This document shows, one piece after another, positions 45,455-58,018 of a stretch of DNA of 64,000 nucleotides. Origin of the DNA: Norana najaformis (Eukaryota; Annelida; Clitellata; Crassiclitellata; Hormogastridae); contig OZ029917.1 in the NCBI GenBank assembly GCA_964023275.1, forward strand, positions 20,991,988 to 21,055,987, written 5' to 3'. Position 1 is the first letter of the stretch. Every line of letters begins with the position of its first letter. The notes under the pieces are model-generated. The model made no database searches. It saw only the letters and a program-made list of their open reading frames with translations, and was not told where the DNA came from. A program made the translations under genes and the position numbers.

Positions 45455-45625
45455 TTGCGACACGGTGGTCTAATCAATAATGCGCTTCGTCTGTGACCGA
45501 AAGATTGTGGGTTCGAGCCTGCTGATGGAACTCGGTGTAACGACCCTGGACAAGTTGTTCACGCACCCTTGTCGCTGTCACCAAGCAGTATAAATTGGAA
45601 CAGGCATAAGCTGAGAAAAACGACA
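45455..45625 (+). repeat. tRNA-derived SINE
   Basis: GGTGGTCTAATCAATAATGC (A-box side) and GTGGGTTCGAGCCTGCTGAT (B-box GGTTCGAGCC) form a tRNA-like head. It is followed by a body with CTGGACAAGTTGTTCACG and CACCAAGCAGTATAAATTGG, which resembles the conserved central/3' domain of widespread metazoan SINE superfamilies. Confidence 0.72.
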
Positions 45626-46051
45626 AGTCTTTCTATCCATTGGCTCAGTGTCCAGGATCTTGGAATTCGTCCACTTCAGGGTCCTACGCTCCACGCCCGA
45701 AATTGGAAGCTGTACGTCGAGACAATGAAGAGATTGTATTAGTAGAAGATAGTTGTATTTATAATGTGAAATATTATGGCCGTAATAAAATCTGTAGCCA
45801 CTGAAATACTTACCCTAAAGAAGAATATGCCTATTGAAGTAGCACCCAAATTCATTGCCCTAGAAGTAAGCGTAGAATCAGCAGCCTAAATCCAATACCT
45901 GTATACGTAGCCCGAAATTTAACAGCCTTCAATAAACCATAAAATCACTGACCATTAAGAGTTGGTCACACCATCAGTAGCCATTTAAGTGTGTTAATGT
46001 CATAAGTGGAAAACCAAGTCAATATTATGACAACTTTCTCTTTCGGCGGTC

Positions 46052-46290
46052 CGACTGACTGACTGACTGACTGAATGAATGAATGAATGAATGAATGAAT
46101 GAATGAATGAATGGATGGATGAACGAACAAACAAACGATCGAGTGAACGAGCAAGTGAAAGAGCGAACAAATGAATGAATAAACGAGTCAGTCAGTCAGT
46201 CAGTCGGTCAGTCAGGTAGATAGGCAGGCAGGCACACGGGCAGACAGGCAGGCAGGCACACGGGCAGACAGGCAAGCAGACAGACAGGCA
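46052..46290. repeat. Compound tetranucleotide repeats (GACT, GAAT, GTCA, GGCA)
   Basis: CTGACTGACTGACTG, then (AATG)n, (GTCA)n and GGCAGGCAGGCA blocks. Confidence 0.95.
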
Positions 46291-46299
46291 GTTCGCCTT

Positions 46300-47110
46300 C
46301 TACAATTAATCGCGTTGTACTGAATCGAATGACTGGATTCCGGAATTCGAGGTAACCGCTTCGGTAGGTCTGCGTATGGTCTGGCATTCAGTCGATTCGG
46401 ACGACTGGACTTACCTACCTTACTGCCTCCCTTCCTTTTTCCCTCCCTCCCTTGCTCCCTACTCGACAACGGCAGATAAGGAATGGGTGGGAAGTGAGGG
46501 AGGGAGGGATGGGAGGACGGAAGGAAGGAGGCAAGCAGAAGCCTCGTCGACCGAACGGATGGCGGAATGATGACTCGAAGCCATCTAGGCGATCTCTGAT
46601 TGATTGATCTGTCAGGTCAGTGGGTGATGGACAGAATTTCAGAGAGCACATAGCAGCCATATACCTACACTTATACAAATGCATCTACATATACATATAC
46701 ATTTGCATTTGCATGTATTATATATACATATATCTTGTTTCAAATCCGAGCTGGCATTTAGGATTGTATGGTACAGGTGTGTGTATATATATATGCAATG
46801 TTTATGCAAGCATATTAGGTATTATGTATGATAGATGGGATTCCGAGCAACGGTTTTCATCATTCTTTATATGGCAACCCATCTAGTCCCAACGACGACG
46901 ATAGGTTGCCTTCAACGCAGAAATCTGTGGAGTTCAGACCATCTGAGTTTAAAAGGGCCACTTCCTTAGACACAAATCGTAGGGTTAGCTTTGCAATGTT
47001 CACTCAATTTTAACCTTTCTGGATGAATTGTTTCTTCAGCTTAATTTAGCGAGTGTCACAATGCTGCGAAATTGCAGGATGTGCTTCATCTTATCTTAGG
47101 TATATATCTC
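46300..47110. other. Stretch without a supported gene
   Basis: A GGGAGG/CCTCCC patch and AT-rich (CATA)n at 46680-46800; nothing coding recognised. Confidence 0.5.
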
Positions 47111-47119
47111 GGTTTAATC

Positions 47120-47295
47120 CATCTCTGGAGGGCAGAATGGACGGGAGAAGGATAACAGGAAGATCCAGGCAGATGCAGCTGGATTGGATGATGACGGACG
47201 GATACAGCAGGCTGAAAGAAGAAGCTCAGCACCGAGTGGAGTGGCGTCATTGGACGTTTGAACCTGCCTGAGGGCAGAGAACCAGAAGAAGAGGA
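47120..47295 (+). pseudogene. RTE/L1-like LINE ORF2 extreme C-terminus
   Basis: [20 protein letters not shown], then [20 protein letters not shown] and WRHWTFEP match the R-R-x-R-G-R-Q-R-x-R-W-x-D-x-x-T-D...L...A-x-x-R-x-x-W-R tail of RTE/BovB- and L1-like ORF2 proteins. This lineage is distinct from the CR1/L2-like copies. A stop and a purine-rich tail follow. Confidence 0.65.
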
Positions 47296-47459
47296 GATCC
47301 ATCTCTGGCCGCAGATTTCTTCGTTCTTCTGCGCAAGGTGACCTGGTCTTCACACGGATCCAAACTTTCACAATCCAACACAGAAGCTTCTCTGCGGTCA
47401 GTTCAACCTTCTTGAACAATTTGCCTAGCAACCTGCAATAAGTTTCTTGATATTTCATT

Positions 47460-50400
47460 AACTCTGTTCCTTAACCGCTTGAAAATTATTTTTTTCGATC
47501 CTGGTTTGTGTTGTCAAGTAGGGAGAGCCTTTGATGAGTTTCTGTGGCCGAAGCGCAGTGTAAACCTGTGATTACAATTACGTTTACAATTTGTTATAAT
47601 ATAATAAATTACATCGCATCGCATCGCTTAACATAGGACCTACAGTTTAATGCATGGCTGCATACATTACAACTTATGCCTACATTACAAAGGCATTACA
47701 GTGTATCGCAGTGCACTAGAACTTATCTCCATATAGTATCGTGTAGACTTCGTATTTAGACATCACTGAGTTAAAGAGTAAATTTTGTAGGGCCACTTAT
47801 GCATGGAACATGATATGAGTTGCTTATATTCCAGCGTAGGCGATGAAGGATGAAGCTTGTCCTCTTAGCCCGGTTTCATACTTACGTGACGCGATAGTCC
47901 TTTACATCAGTCGCTACAACGCTTATTAGAGATTGTTACTTGCTTCGAGTTGCTTAGCAAGCGCCGCCTCTTCCAATTCATTCCTTACTTATTTACATTC
48001 GTTTATTACTTTAGCCGTTAAGGCTTTTGTTTCACCGCTGCTTCAGGTTTCTACAAACGAGTGTCGTTTCCATTTGTAGACCTGTTGTCTGAAACTTTAG
48101 AGTTTATAAACAGTTTCTCGCGGTCTAACGTTGGTTGTTAAAAGATAAATGAAATATTTAGAAATAAAGTTAAAGTTAAATTTTACAATTCATGCTTAAC
48201 TTGAGATCGGATAAAAGCAAGAAGCACGTTATTTTTAATCAGAACAGTTTTAAAAAGCAACTTACATTTCTAAATTTATTCTTGAGTGTTTATGTTATTA
48301 TTGTGGAAAGCATCAATTAATATGTTTACTTGACAAGTAATTAGCATTCTTCGTATGCATGATATTGAATATTTGGTTGTAAGCCAAAGTCATATTATTA
48401 AACTATGGTGTTGATGTTTCGTGTTAAACTATTAATGCCATACAAATGGGACATAGATACGGGGTTATAAATATCTATCCCCAGAAGGCTACTAATCATT
48501 ATTTTTACACAGTTTGTAACCACTGTGGGACATTAGTGTTACGTGTTCCAAAGGTGGAGACTGGAAACGATATTTTACTGCACCAAGCCGTCCTAATTTT
48601 TTGTTAAGTTTTGTCGCCTTGTGTTACGAAAAAACTTAAACACGGTAACGCAAAGGGACATTAAGAACAACTATTACATTAAAGGCAATCGCTAGAGCTA
48701 TGGTGACATCTCCCCATTGCATTTCATTTACACCAGCTGTTTGAGACATATATGTTGACCTATTCGAATATCCAAAGGGCCTGTATTTCTAGAAGCTTGT
48801 GCACGGAATCCATTCGTGCTATTCGAATATGACTGCAGCCCGTTTAAAAGGTGCAGTCCTTCATAGACGCAAAACGCGAACGACGCTTTGCGTGGAACGA
48901 TACGGGAAACCATACCAGATTTCTCTCAGGTGAAAACACGGCACACGACAGCAGAAGCAACAGATGCAACAGCAGATAACTGACACAAGAGCAGACAACA
49001 TTTTAAAAAAGTAAGTAACATTTCTATGTCAGAGAAACAACAACGGAAGCAAAAGCGTCATCAGAAGCGTCATCAGAAGCGTCATCAGAAGCAGAAAGAG
49101 TGGCAAAAATAGCCGCAGGCAGAAAGACTTGATGCGGCGTTCTTTTTGAACTACAACACCATTTTTATGCTGGCCATTGTCTCCCCAATGGCGCTATATA
49201 AATTTTGAGTACATAGCTGCATCATCTGATGCAAAACTGCACCTTAAGCAGGGTGCAGATAAAGGAACAACAGAAGCAGAACAGCACCATTCAGAATCGA
49301 CAACATCATTTGCTTCAAGCATCCTTAGAAGCAGCAGCAGCAGTAGCATCAAGAGAAGACGATGTGTTCAGTCACTCGGTTAGAAAAATACATCCGGCGA
49401 ACGTCAACATCTTGTCCGGACGTACGGACGAATGGACGAAAGGACTTACGGACGGAAGGACGGACGGAAGCAGCTTATTCTGGTTGCATCACAAAAAGAG
49501 AGAACTGGTGCATACATGAGGATGCTTTGGACTAAGGACTTGTTGAAGCCGGAGTCACGCGGTCAGGCGACAAAGCACAGACTGAATAATACCAACGCGA
49601 TGATGAAACATTCTTTTGCAAACGGTCACCACAGTTTACGAGAAGCGAGAAGAATCTTAAGCCCTATTCATGCAGGATGCCAGAAACACCATGCTCTACA
49701 TAAAGACAAAAGTCAGCTGTGAACAACCTTCCATTTCTGTTAGCCCATCATCTATTTCACCTGCCAAAAGTTTCCAATTATATGCTACACAGACAATACA
49801 GTACTATGCAGAGTGACGTCTAATTCTTATCAATTACTCATTCAGCCCCACAGTCAATAATCTGCATCGTTCTTGAGCTAGCACCAAATATATTAAGCAC
49901 CTGACGCTTACTAATTGGGGAATAGGAAGCTTATGAATACAGGAATAAATCATGTGCTCCCTTAGTCACATGTATGCTTGCATTCAAAAGATGGATGTCT
50001 CGTTAATAACATATTTTGACGAGTCTAACCACGTGTAAGTAATATGTAGTTACACTCGTCAATTTATAGAACTATGATTCATATATGCTGACATGTATAC
50101 TGGTATAAGTATACAAGTCAGCGTATGCGGTTATTTATATAGCGTCTCTTTAACGCTATATGACTTTACTGTTCAGAAATATACTGCATGGATTTGGTGT
50201 CCAAAAAATTTGAGTGAGCAATGTATGCGTTTTTTATGCATTTACAAGCGACTCTGCTAATCATAGGTTCCTTGGAATGACAGAACAGCCGTGATGGCAA
50301 ACACTGTGAGCTGGTCTCGTTCGATCACCATTGCGTCCGGAAGTAGCCTTACCGGAAGCAGCAATGCAGCTGTCGTGGGCCTGCGAGGAGTTCTAGTCGC

Positions 50401-50500
50401 TAAGCACATACACAGAAGAAATCGCACGATGGATGTCACTGCAGTTCATTCTGCGCTAACAGACAACTTAATACGTCTGTACAGTTCACCGCTGTGGAGT
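47460..50500. other. Stretch without a supported gene
   Basis: A 12-bp repeat (GCGTCATCAGAA, three copies) at 49049-49090 and GGACGGAC repeats at 49420-49470. The open frames at 49177-49722 have no recognisable domain. Confidence 0.5.
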
Positions 50501-50529
50501 CTTGCATGGGAAGACACTGACGCACATTT

Positions 50530-50735
50530 TAATATGCATACATACACACATACATACATACGCTTGTATGTATGTGTGTATATGTATGTAAGTATGTGCA
50601 TGTATGTATGTGTGTATGTGTTTGTTTGTATGTAAGTGTGTGTGTATGTGTTTGTATGTATGTATGTGTGTATGTGTTTGTATGTTTGTATGTATGTGTA
50701 TATGTGTTTGTTTGTATGTACTCATGCATACATAA
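50530..50735. repeat. (TGTA/TGTG)n microsatellite
   Basis: TGTATGTATGTGTG-type units with TTTG variants, preceded by a short (CATA)n in inverted orientation. Confidence 0.95.
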
Positions 50736-50788
50736 ATCGGTTGATGCCTTGTCCCCGCGAATCTGACTAGCACCAAAAATGAGCAAAC

Positions 50789-50972
50789 AACCTGGCTCAT
50801 GCAAACTTGATTTGATATAGCGCCGGTGTATAAGCTGGTCTCCCTGACGCGGCTTTTGTGTTGCGCTGAGAAATTTTTAGATTTACAATCGCATTACATT
50901 ACATAACGGCGCCATAGAAGTTGCTAATTAATAATAATAATAATAATCATCATCATCATCATAACAATAATA
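50789..50972 (+). repeat. Interspersed LINE/SINE 3'-tail copy plus (AAT)(CAT) tract
   Basis: Homologue of 2984-3100, followed by ACGGCGCCATAGAAGTTGCT, then (AAT)n and (CAT)n. The tail CGGCGC-ATAGAAGTT-CTAATT is shared with 4503-4530. Confidence 0.6.
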
Positions 50973-51420
50973 CTCACGCATACATACATACCTATGTACG
51001 TTCGTATATACATGCATGCGTGCATATCCTACACGGCTGACTTGACTGAACTTGAGTAGTGATGGTCGAGGCAGTTCTACTTTTAAACATGTTCATCTTG
51101 AGACGGAGAATGGGACATAGAAACATATGCGGAGAAGTGAAGAGGACGGAGAAGACAGAACGACGAGTGGAAATCCATGGTACACATTCGAAAGATGCTA
51201 TGAGTTGCGGTTGCTGCATAATTCACAGCGTCACGGTTTTCATAATGAATGAGCAACGGAGCAACTCACTGGGAATCGGGCGCTATATCAACGCTCGATT
51301 CTAATCACACATGGCCGCGCATAGAAACCCGCTGACTGGAATGATTGGTCGACTGGATTATGCATCTACACGTCGACATACACAGTGTTCATGCTTATAT
51401 AAATATATATAGGCACGCTC

Positions 51421-51466
51421 TTATACATAAATATATATATATTCGAATATATATATATATATTTGC
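51421..51466. repeat. (TA)n microsatellite
   Basis: ATATATATATATTCGAATATATATATA, a self-complementary run. Confidence 0.93.
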
Positions 51467-51944
51467 AACTGCATTCTCTATATATGTACATATATAGTTG
51501 TCTATATATGCATAATTGACGCTCATATATAGCCTGTATGCACACTGTAAGCTTATATAGACACCGTATTTAGAGGTATACCTGTGGCTACATGCATATA
51601 TATATAATGTATAATGGTAGATAGATATATATGTGTGTATTTATCATAAAAAGGCGTTTACGTATATATGAAACTACGTCTGCTTAAAGTGCTTTATATG
51701 TGATGAATATTCTTGATCGGGTAATTAATTGGAGACTGAGTTTTCTAATAGGAAAATATATTGAAGACAATCCAGAGCCCATCTGCATATGGCACACATA
51801 TAAATCTATGATATATGGTGTACGCGTATGTACTGGATATATTAGGCTTGTATATTTAAGAAGAAGCCTCGGTGGAAAATTATTACATATGAGAGGCATC
51901 ATATCATATGCTCTTAGGAAAAAGCCGAAGAGATAATCGCCTGT

Positions 51945-53190
51945 ATGAATTCACCAGTGATCTCTTCGTCGTTTTGTTCTGCTTGTTCTGGTCATATCCA
52001 TAAATATGTGCTACAGTGGTTCGTTTCTTACTTAACTGACAGATTGCAGCGAGTACAGTATGGCGGACTGTCCTCGGAAGTTGTGTACTTTGCCTGTGGA
52101 GTACCCCAGGGCAGCGTACTTGCATGGACCTGTATTATTGGTCCTGCATACAGCTGATGTCGTCACTGTCATCACGAATCTGGCGTTTTTGGCCCATGCA
52201 TATGCTGATGATTTGCAGATTTATCAACATTCGGACCCTTCATCCAGTCCTACGTTAGTACCTCAACTATCGGTCTGTGTGCAGGAAGTATTGAAGTGGA
52301 TGGCCAGCAACAGACTGTTTAAATCCATCAAAAACAGAAATAATCTGGCTTGCCTCTCAACACTATCTTAACGATTGCCCCCCTAATCCAGTGCTGCCAT
52401 CTGATGTTTATATTGTCCCATCAACATGTGTACGTGACCTTCGAGTTCTAGTTGACAACCACATATCACTAACCTCACATACCAATCACTTGACCAGTGT
52501 CTGCTACTACCATGCATATTCGTCAACTGCGTGCTGTTTGTCACTCACTTACTCAGGAGACTGTGCATGCCTTGGCGACAGCTTTGGTTATGTGTTGACT
52601 TGATTACTGTAACAGTATTCTAGCACGTTTACCCCGATACTTATACAGCAAACGTCAATCTGTCTTGCGTACTGCCGCGCGACTCGTACTCTGTCTGCCA
52701 AGTTCAGCCAGTGTGTCATATCTGATGAGGCAGCAATTACTTTGGCTGCCTTTTCCACAAAGAATTGATTACAAACTCGCTGATTGCCTACAAATGCCAG
52801 CATGGACTGGCTCCGTCCTATCTATCCAGGTTCTGCTTTCCGGTTGCGACAGTTCCTGGTCGATCTCTGCTTACGTTCTGCGACCAACCGAAGTCTCATA
52901 GTTCCAGAGATTTACACTGCAACTGGGTCTCGTGGATTTTGTTACTCTTGCCCCACAGTGTGGAATGCCTTACTGACTAGCATCAAAGATAACACTCTTT
53001 CCATAACAAGTTTTACAAAGAAGCTTAAAACTTATATGTTTAATAGGTCTGCCTAGATTTCTGTGCATCCCTATCGATCTACGAGCCATGATGTTACTCG
53101 ATATTATACTCGGTAAAATTTTTCAGGGTCGTTGCACGCGCCTTTGAGACTGTTGTTAATAGCGCGCGTTATAAATGTCTGTTTAAGATA
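51945..53190 (+). pseudogene. CR1/L2-like LINE reverse-transcriptase relic, palm to 3' end
   Basis: Across frames: LQWFVSYLTDRLQRVQYGGL, FACGVPQGSVL (the G-V-P-Q-G-S-V-L-G-P motif), AYADDLQIYQHSDP (the Y-A-D-D catalytic box), VLKWMASNRLF, HGLAPSYLSRFCFPV, VWNALLTSIKD and KLKTYMFNRSA. The 3' UTR reaches a GCGCGTTATAAATGTCTGTT tail and then (GAT)n. At least six frameshifts make it inactive. Confidence 0.88.
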
Positions 53191-53364
53191 ATGATGATGA
53201 TGCTGATGAAGATGATTTTGATGATGATGATGGTGATGATGATGATCATAATAATAATAATAATAAAGACTCAGTGGTTGTGCAGCGTGGGAACGCCATC
53301 TGCTTCTACGGAACTCTACTATGAACATCTAGGATAACAATAATACCAATAACTTAGAAATGTC

Positions 53365-53405
<41 letters not shown>

Positions 53406-53545
53406 TTAATATAATAATCACTGTTTCCAGTGTGTCAGCCTGGACGCCACAGCAGCTCTAGTTGCTCCAGCAACAATGAATTCGTTTCATAATTGAATCG
53501 TATTATTATTATTATTATTATTATTATTTTTATTATAATAATAAC
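53190..53545. repeat. (GAT)n, (AAT)n and (ATT)n tracts
   Basis: GATGAT run at 53190-53250, AATAAT at about 53250-53270 and 53367-53405, and ATTATT at 53503-53540. The AAT and ATT runs are complementary and about 100 bases apart. Confidence 0.93.
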
Positions 53546-53725
53546 AACAAAAATCCAAAAAATACAGAAATGTGCAGGAGGCAATTGAAAGAATTCCACG
53601 GTGAATTCCGTATTTAGGTCTTCATTTCACGAATTTTAGTGAAAAGATAGCTAAGTCGTCGAGGTAAGAATCAGTAGTTAATTTAAGATGTTTAAAGTCA
53701 TCGTCGCAAGCCAAGAGAAGCAAAC

Positions 53726-53785
53726 AGTGGCGCATTTAGCCATAGGCGCGAAGGGCGGTTCGCCCCCCGCTCCAGCTGCAAACGA
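53726..53785 (+). mobile_element. Solitary hAT-type terminus
   Basis: CAGTGGCGCATTTAGCCATA followed by GGCGCGAAGGGCGGTTCGCC looks like the end of a hAT element (CAGTGGCG start, GC-rich subterminal hairpin). No matching opposite end was found in the window. Confidence 0.5.
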
Positions 53786-54267
53786 TGATCACTGAAATGT
53801 ATTGCTTAGTTTGATCAGTTGGAAAGATTCTTTTCCGGTAGGAACACATCAACTGCGGTACTTTCAGACACGGAACACTATTCTTTTCAAAAGAATTCTC
53901 CCAAAATAGCCACGGTCAAAGAGAATGTAAGCCAGTTCATAATTAGACTTCGCAAACCGAAAAACTGTTTGTTCGAATTGCTTGTTACCTATAGTTCAGC
54001 TATATACAGATGTATAGTACTTGTGTGGAGATGGACGGCGATGTAGGTGATCAGGAGTCGTTAGTCGAGAAGTCACGCCATTTGATGCGGTCTACGTTGA
54101 GGCCATTGTCAAATGGCGCCGTTGGGGCGCCACATGAGGACAATTTCATTCGACATCAAACAGAAGACGTCGCGTTAAGTCCTCTGTGATCAGATAAAGG
54201 TTGTTCACAGTTTGTTGCTCTGTGACAACGAATTATGTTGGTTCGTGTTGCATGCGATGCCACAAAG

Positions 54268-54400
54268 ACAGAGAGAGACGGAGAGACAGACAGACAGAGA
54301 CAGAGACAGACAGAGACAGACGGAGAGACAGACAGAGACAGACGGAGAGACAGACGGAGAGAGAGAGACAGACGGAGAGAGAAAGAGAGAGAGAGTGGGA
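54268..54400. repeat. (GACAGA/GAGACA)n microsatellite
   Basis: GACAGACAGAGACAGAGACA-type units ending in GAGAGAGAGAG. The Arg/Asp/Thr or Leu/Ser/Val frames on the two strands are repeat artefacts. Confidence 0.95.
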
Positions 54401-55189
54401 TGCAAACTTCTTTGATGAAACGGCAGTCGATGCGAGAACGACACGTAGTTATTTCGTAATGTAAAAAAATTATTGTCGCGTATGGCACATTGACGTAGTT
54501 TATTGAATTGTGTTGAACGAAATGCCTTTGTTGAATGCTTATATATCTGTGATGTCATGTCATATGATGTAATGTGACGTAAGGTAATGTAGTTGGGCAT
54601 TTAACATGCTTCTCAACAGCGCTCAAGATATTTTCAGCCAAGCCCAATGAAGGCAAGAGAAGCCTTCACGGTTCATGTCAATAGAAAACGCTAATGACGA
54701 GCATATGCCTTAAAATTCCACCAAATATTGAACGAATCAATTATTAATACATGTCAGAACTTAAAGCGCAATGTGAAAAACAGGAATCAGAATGTAGTGC
54801 ATTTTGGAGTTGTGTAGTTAAAACTGAATTGAAGGGAAATCACTCTATTGATCACAATCAGTTTAGAGAATATACATACAGGTCTACTCTCTACGGTTCA
54901 GTACAGGGTAGTCATTTGCTTACCCCGCCGGCTTGTTGCTTTTCTCAACTCCGTTTCGTTCAGCGAGCCCTTCCTTCTCTAGCAAAAATCTAGTATACAT
55001 CCACAACCAGCATAGGCCTGGAGCACTTCATTTGCATTGAGCTTATGTGTCGAACCAGAAGCTGAAGATTCTTGACTCCCTTAGACTATACGTTTCCTTT
55101 TTTCTTACTCAGTCTGTTTCTTTATCACACTCCCATTTCTTCAAAATCACATCTAGATAGAGAAACGTCGGAATTAGGTTCATTTGTTG

Positions 55190-56785
55190 CTAGTTAACCA
55201 TCTTTTGCTTCGTTCTGGTGACGTTTACCTAAACCCTGGTCCTTACTGTCTTAAAATTATTAATAACATTCTGCCACCTTAATATACATTCCACCCGGAA
55301 TGAGCCTCCCTATCTTCGAAATCACACCTTGGATAATCCGGTAGATATTCTTGCTTTCAAAGAAACTTGGCCCCAACCGTCTAAGACAACTTTCTTCATT
55401 TTGGGCATAATTTCTCCATCTTTTCTCTCCTAAATGAACATCGACTGAATAGATTTGATGAAGGAGTTGATTTTATTCACAAATCACACCAAAAATTGCT
55501 CGCTTTCCTTCATTTATTTCAACTGCAAATCACTTGAAAGCTTCTATTGCTACCTTGAATTCTAGATACCGGCTCCTCATTTTTACTAATTTTACCATCC
55601 TCCCTTCTTTTCACTTTCTGGCTTTTCCCTGAAATCACTTGAAAGCTAATCACTGCTTGGAATTCCTGGTATCTTCTCCTTCTAAATTTACAATAACTGG
55701 CGAATTAAATATACACATAGATAATCTGGACTCAGCTTTAAAAAATTCCTTTATCTCTTCCCTGGCTTCAGTCTTAAGCATCACGTCTCCTTCCAAACTC
55801 TTAGCATGGGTCATAAACTTAATCTTCGTATTTCTTGGTCCAGCTGTTCTGCTTTTAAGAATATCTCTCCTTTAGAGTCATATTTGTCTAACACACACTG
55901 CTCAGTTTTCTTTTCACCATAAGCCGCCTCCCATTTACTCTATTATTAGTTACCGCCCTTGGTTACCGCTCAACGTTTCAACCTTCAAAGCTAACATCCC
56001 TGCTTCACCCCTGTGGTCGTTCCCAACATAGACAGCTACCGAACTTGCTGCCCAACTAAATTCAACTTTATCTGTAATCCTGGATAGGCAAATTTCTGCT
56101 AAGTCTAAGAGAGTTTGTCTCAAGCTGTCTTGATCTCACTGGCAAATGCGTTAGTTTCTAGCAGACCTGACAACTGTAACTTACTTCTTGTTGGCATCAC
56201 TAAAGGAGATTTTCACAACCACAAATGATTCAAAACTCTCTCGCCATAGCTATGACAAACACACCAAAGTATCAGCATATTACACCAAAATATTGCATTC
56301 GTTACACTGGTTGCTGATCCAGCAAAGAATCCAGTTTAAAATCTATCTTTTAGTTCACAAAGTACTGCGTTTGAATCAACCGACCTATCTCTGCTTCATA
56401 CCTACCCCTATGCCAACAATACTGCGCTCGGACAGTGGACATTATTACTCTTGTTTTCCCTCGTACCAGAACAGTGCTATGTTCTAGAGCATTCGCGGTT
56501 GCTGGTCCAAGGCTTACTTAATTCACTGCCAAGTTCTATTCGCTCTGTTAGTTCTTTGATGTCACTCAGGTCTAAGCTTAAGATTCATCTGTTTCAACTT
56601 GCTTACACACCTTACCCTAACTTCTGGTTTCTCTGTCCTATAGGAATTTAACCTGGCTTCTCCAACGGATTTACGATTTTTGAATACGATTTAACTTGAA
56701 GTGACTATCGATTCATGACTTAGGCATTATAATAACGGCGCTATAAAAGCAATTCGATTCGAATAGATTAGATTAGTGAAGTACA
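55190..56785 (+). pseudogene. CR1/L2-like LINE with endonuclease start and internal RT deletion
   Basis: Starts with SGDVYLNPGP (like L-S-G-D-V-E-L-N-P-G-P before the endonuclease) near 55215, continues with endonuclease-type blocks (HLGNPVDI-like, HSHQKLL, FYCNLKS-like), then near 56150 jumps to the SRPDNCNLLLVGI block. This is followed by LHWLLIQQRIQFKIYLLVHK, SRLLVQGLLNSLPSSIRS and RSKLKIHLFQLAYTP. The RT palm and YADD box are missing. The 3' end has ATAACGGCGCTATAAAAGCA followed by (GATTA)n. Confidence 0.8.
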
Positions 56786-56789
56786 GTGT

Positions 56790-58010
56790 TGCATAGAGTT
56801 GTCTGTTCTTCAGTAGGAAATAATTTCGCCTGTGATTCGCGCCTTCAAAGACGCAGGAAAACGATCCAAAAGATTCATTTCCGTATTGCTTTAATTAACT
56901 TAAATTACTGAAGAACCTATCGAGCATTTTAAACAATTTGTTCATTAATATGTTTTATTTATCTTATACCTTCATCTTAAATATTATTGAGTTTTATTAT
57001 TGTGTTTTACTGTGCTGAAATACTTATTTATTTATCTGGAATCATCTACCAAAAATGGCCCGGCTTTTTAACTTGTTATCACTAAAATCACTTGTCAAGA
57101 CCCACATTTTACTGTGGCATTTGCGTAACTCCTTCTTGACCCCATAGCGAACATTCATTCGCACCTTAGGTTCACATTTACTGACTATGCGCGCTTAATA
57201 AGTTTTTAAAGTAAATTAGCAAATAAATTAATAAGCAGATTGCTGATTATTCTATCCTTTCACCGCAGCTTACTGAATATGAGTCCCAGTAAGTCTTATG
57301 AAATTTATAATGCACCGTCAAACCATGCGTTTCATCCGTCATAAGTCAGAGTTGTTTGAACAGTTCAAGTACAGTTCATGCAAGTATTCATATTTATGAT
57401 ATTCATGCTTATTGCCCATAATCTTCGATAGGTTGAGACAGATTCAGTTTCTAAGTTGCCAATTGATTTAGAATTGAAGTTTTCCTGATGTTTATCTGTA
57501 TTCTTGGCATTCCGTACTATTACGTTAGAAAAGCTAACGCAAATCGTGCACTGAAAATTATATACTCTTTCTAATGTAACGACTTAGGTCGTCTAGGCCT
57601 AGTTACAACAGCAAAACGTCTGTCTTGTTCACAACACTGGCACTCGCTTTCATAAAATCAACGAAGAGTCAGGTAATCGCCTTAAAATTAGATAGAACTA
57701 GAAGGAATTACGTAGAATACATTAATTAAAAAGCACGAGCGAATAAGCGAAACCTTTAGTTACAATTTACGTGCATTTACGTCATCGAAACCCCTCGTTA
57801 CAGATTCGAAACCAGAAAAAGGATTCAGACTCTCCATAATAGACCATCACTGTGATCTAGCAAGTTATCAGGTCGATTTCTATGCAAAGTATAACACCTG
57901 AATGATAGCAATCGTCTCAACGACACTGTTTCAGTATTCCTAACACAGCGAAACGCAGAGAGACCCGTATGTACAAGATCTCGTGCGCATGCAGGTTGTT
58001 TAAGGAGACG
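56790..58010. other. Stretch without a supported gene (5' part of intron 1)
   Basis: AT-rich; 57050-57180 faintly resembles a LINE tail (FWNHLPKMA, LLSLKSLVKTH) and may be a further decayed copy. Confidence 0.45.
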
Positions 58011-58018
58011 AGACTAAC

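Larger units (their letters stand above)
10606..58018 (-). other. Intron 1 (47.4 kb) of the lachesin/IgLON-like gene
   Basis: Inferred from the exon 1 donor (GTTAGT) and the exon 2 acceptor (TTAACATTTCAG). It holds most of the repeats and transposon relics listed here. Long first introns are usual in invertebrate IgLON/lachesin-type genes. Further small alternative exons inside it cannot be excluded. Confidence 0.65.

Noticed and set aside
54201-54464. Arg/Asp/Thr-rich protein
   Set aside because: Direct translation of a (GACAGA)n microsatellite.
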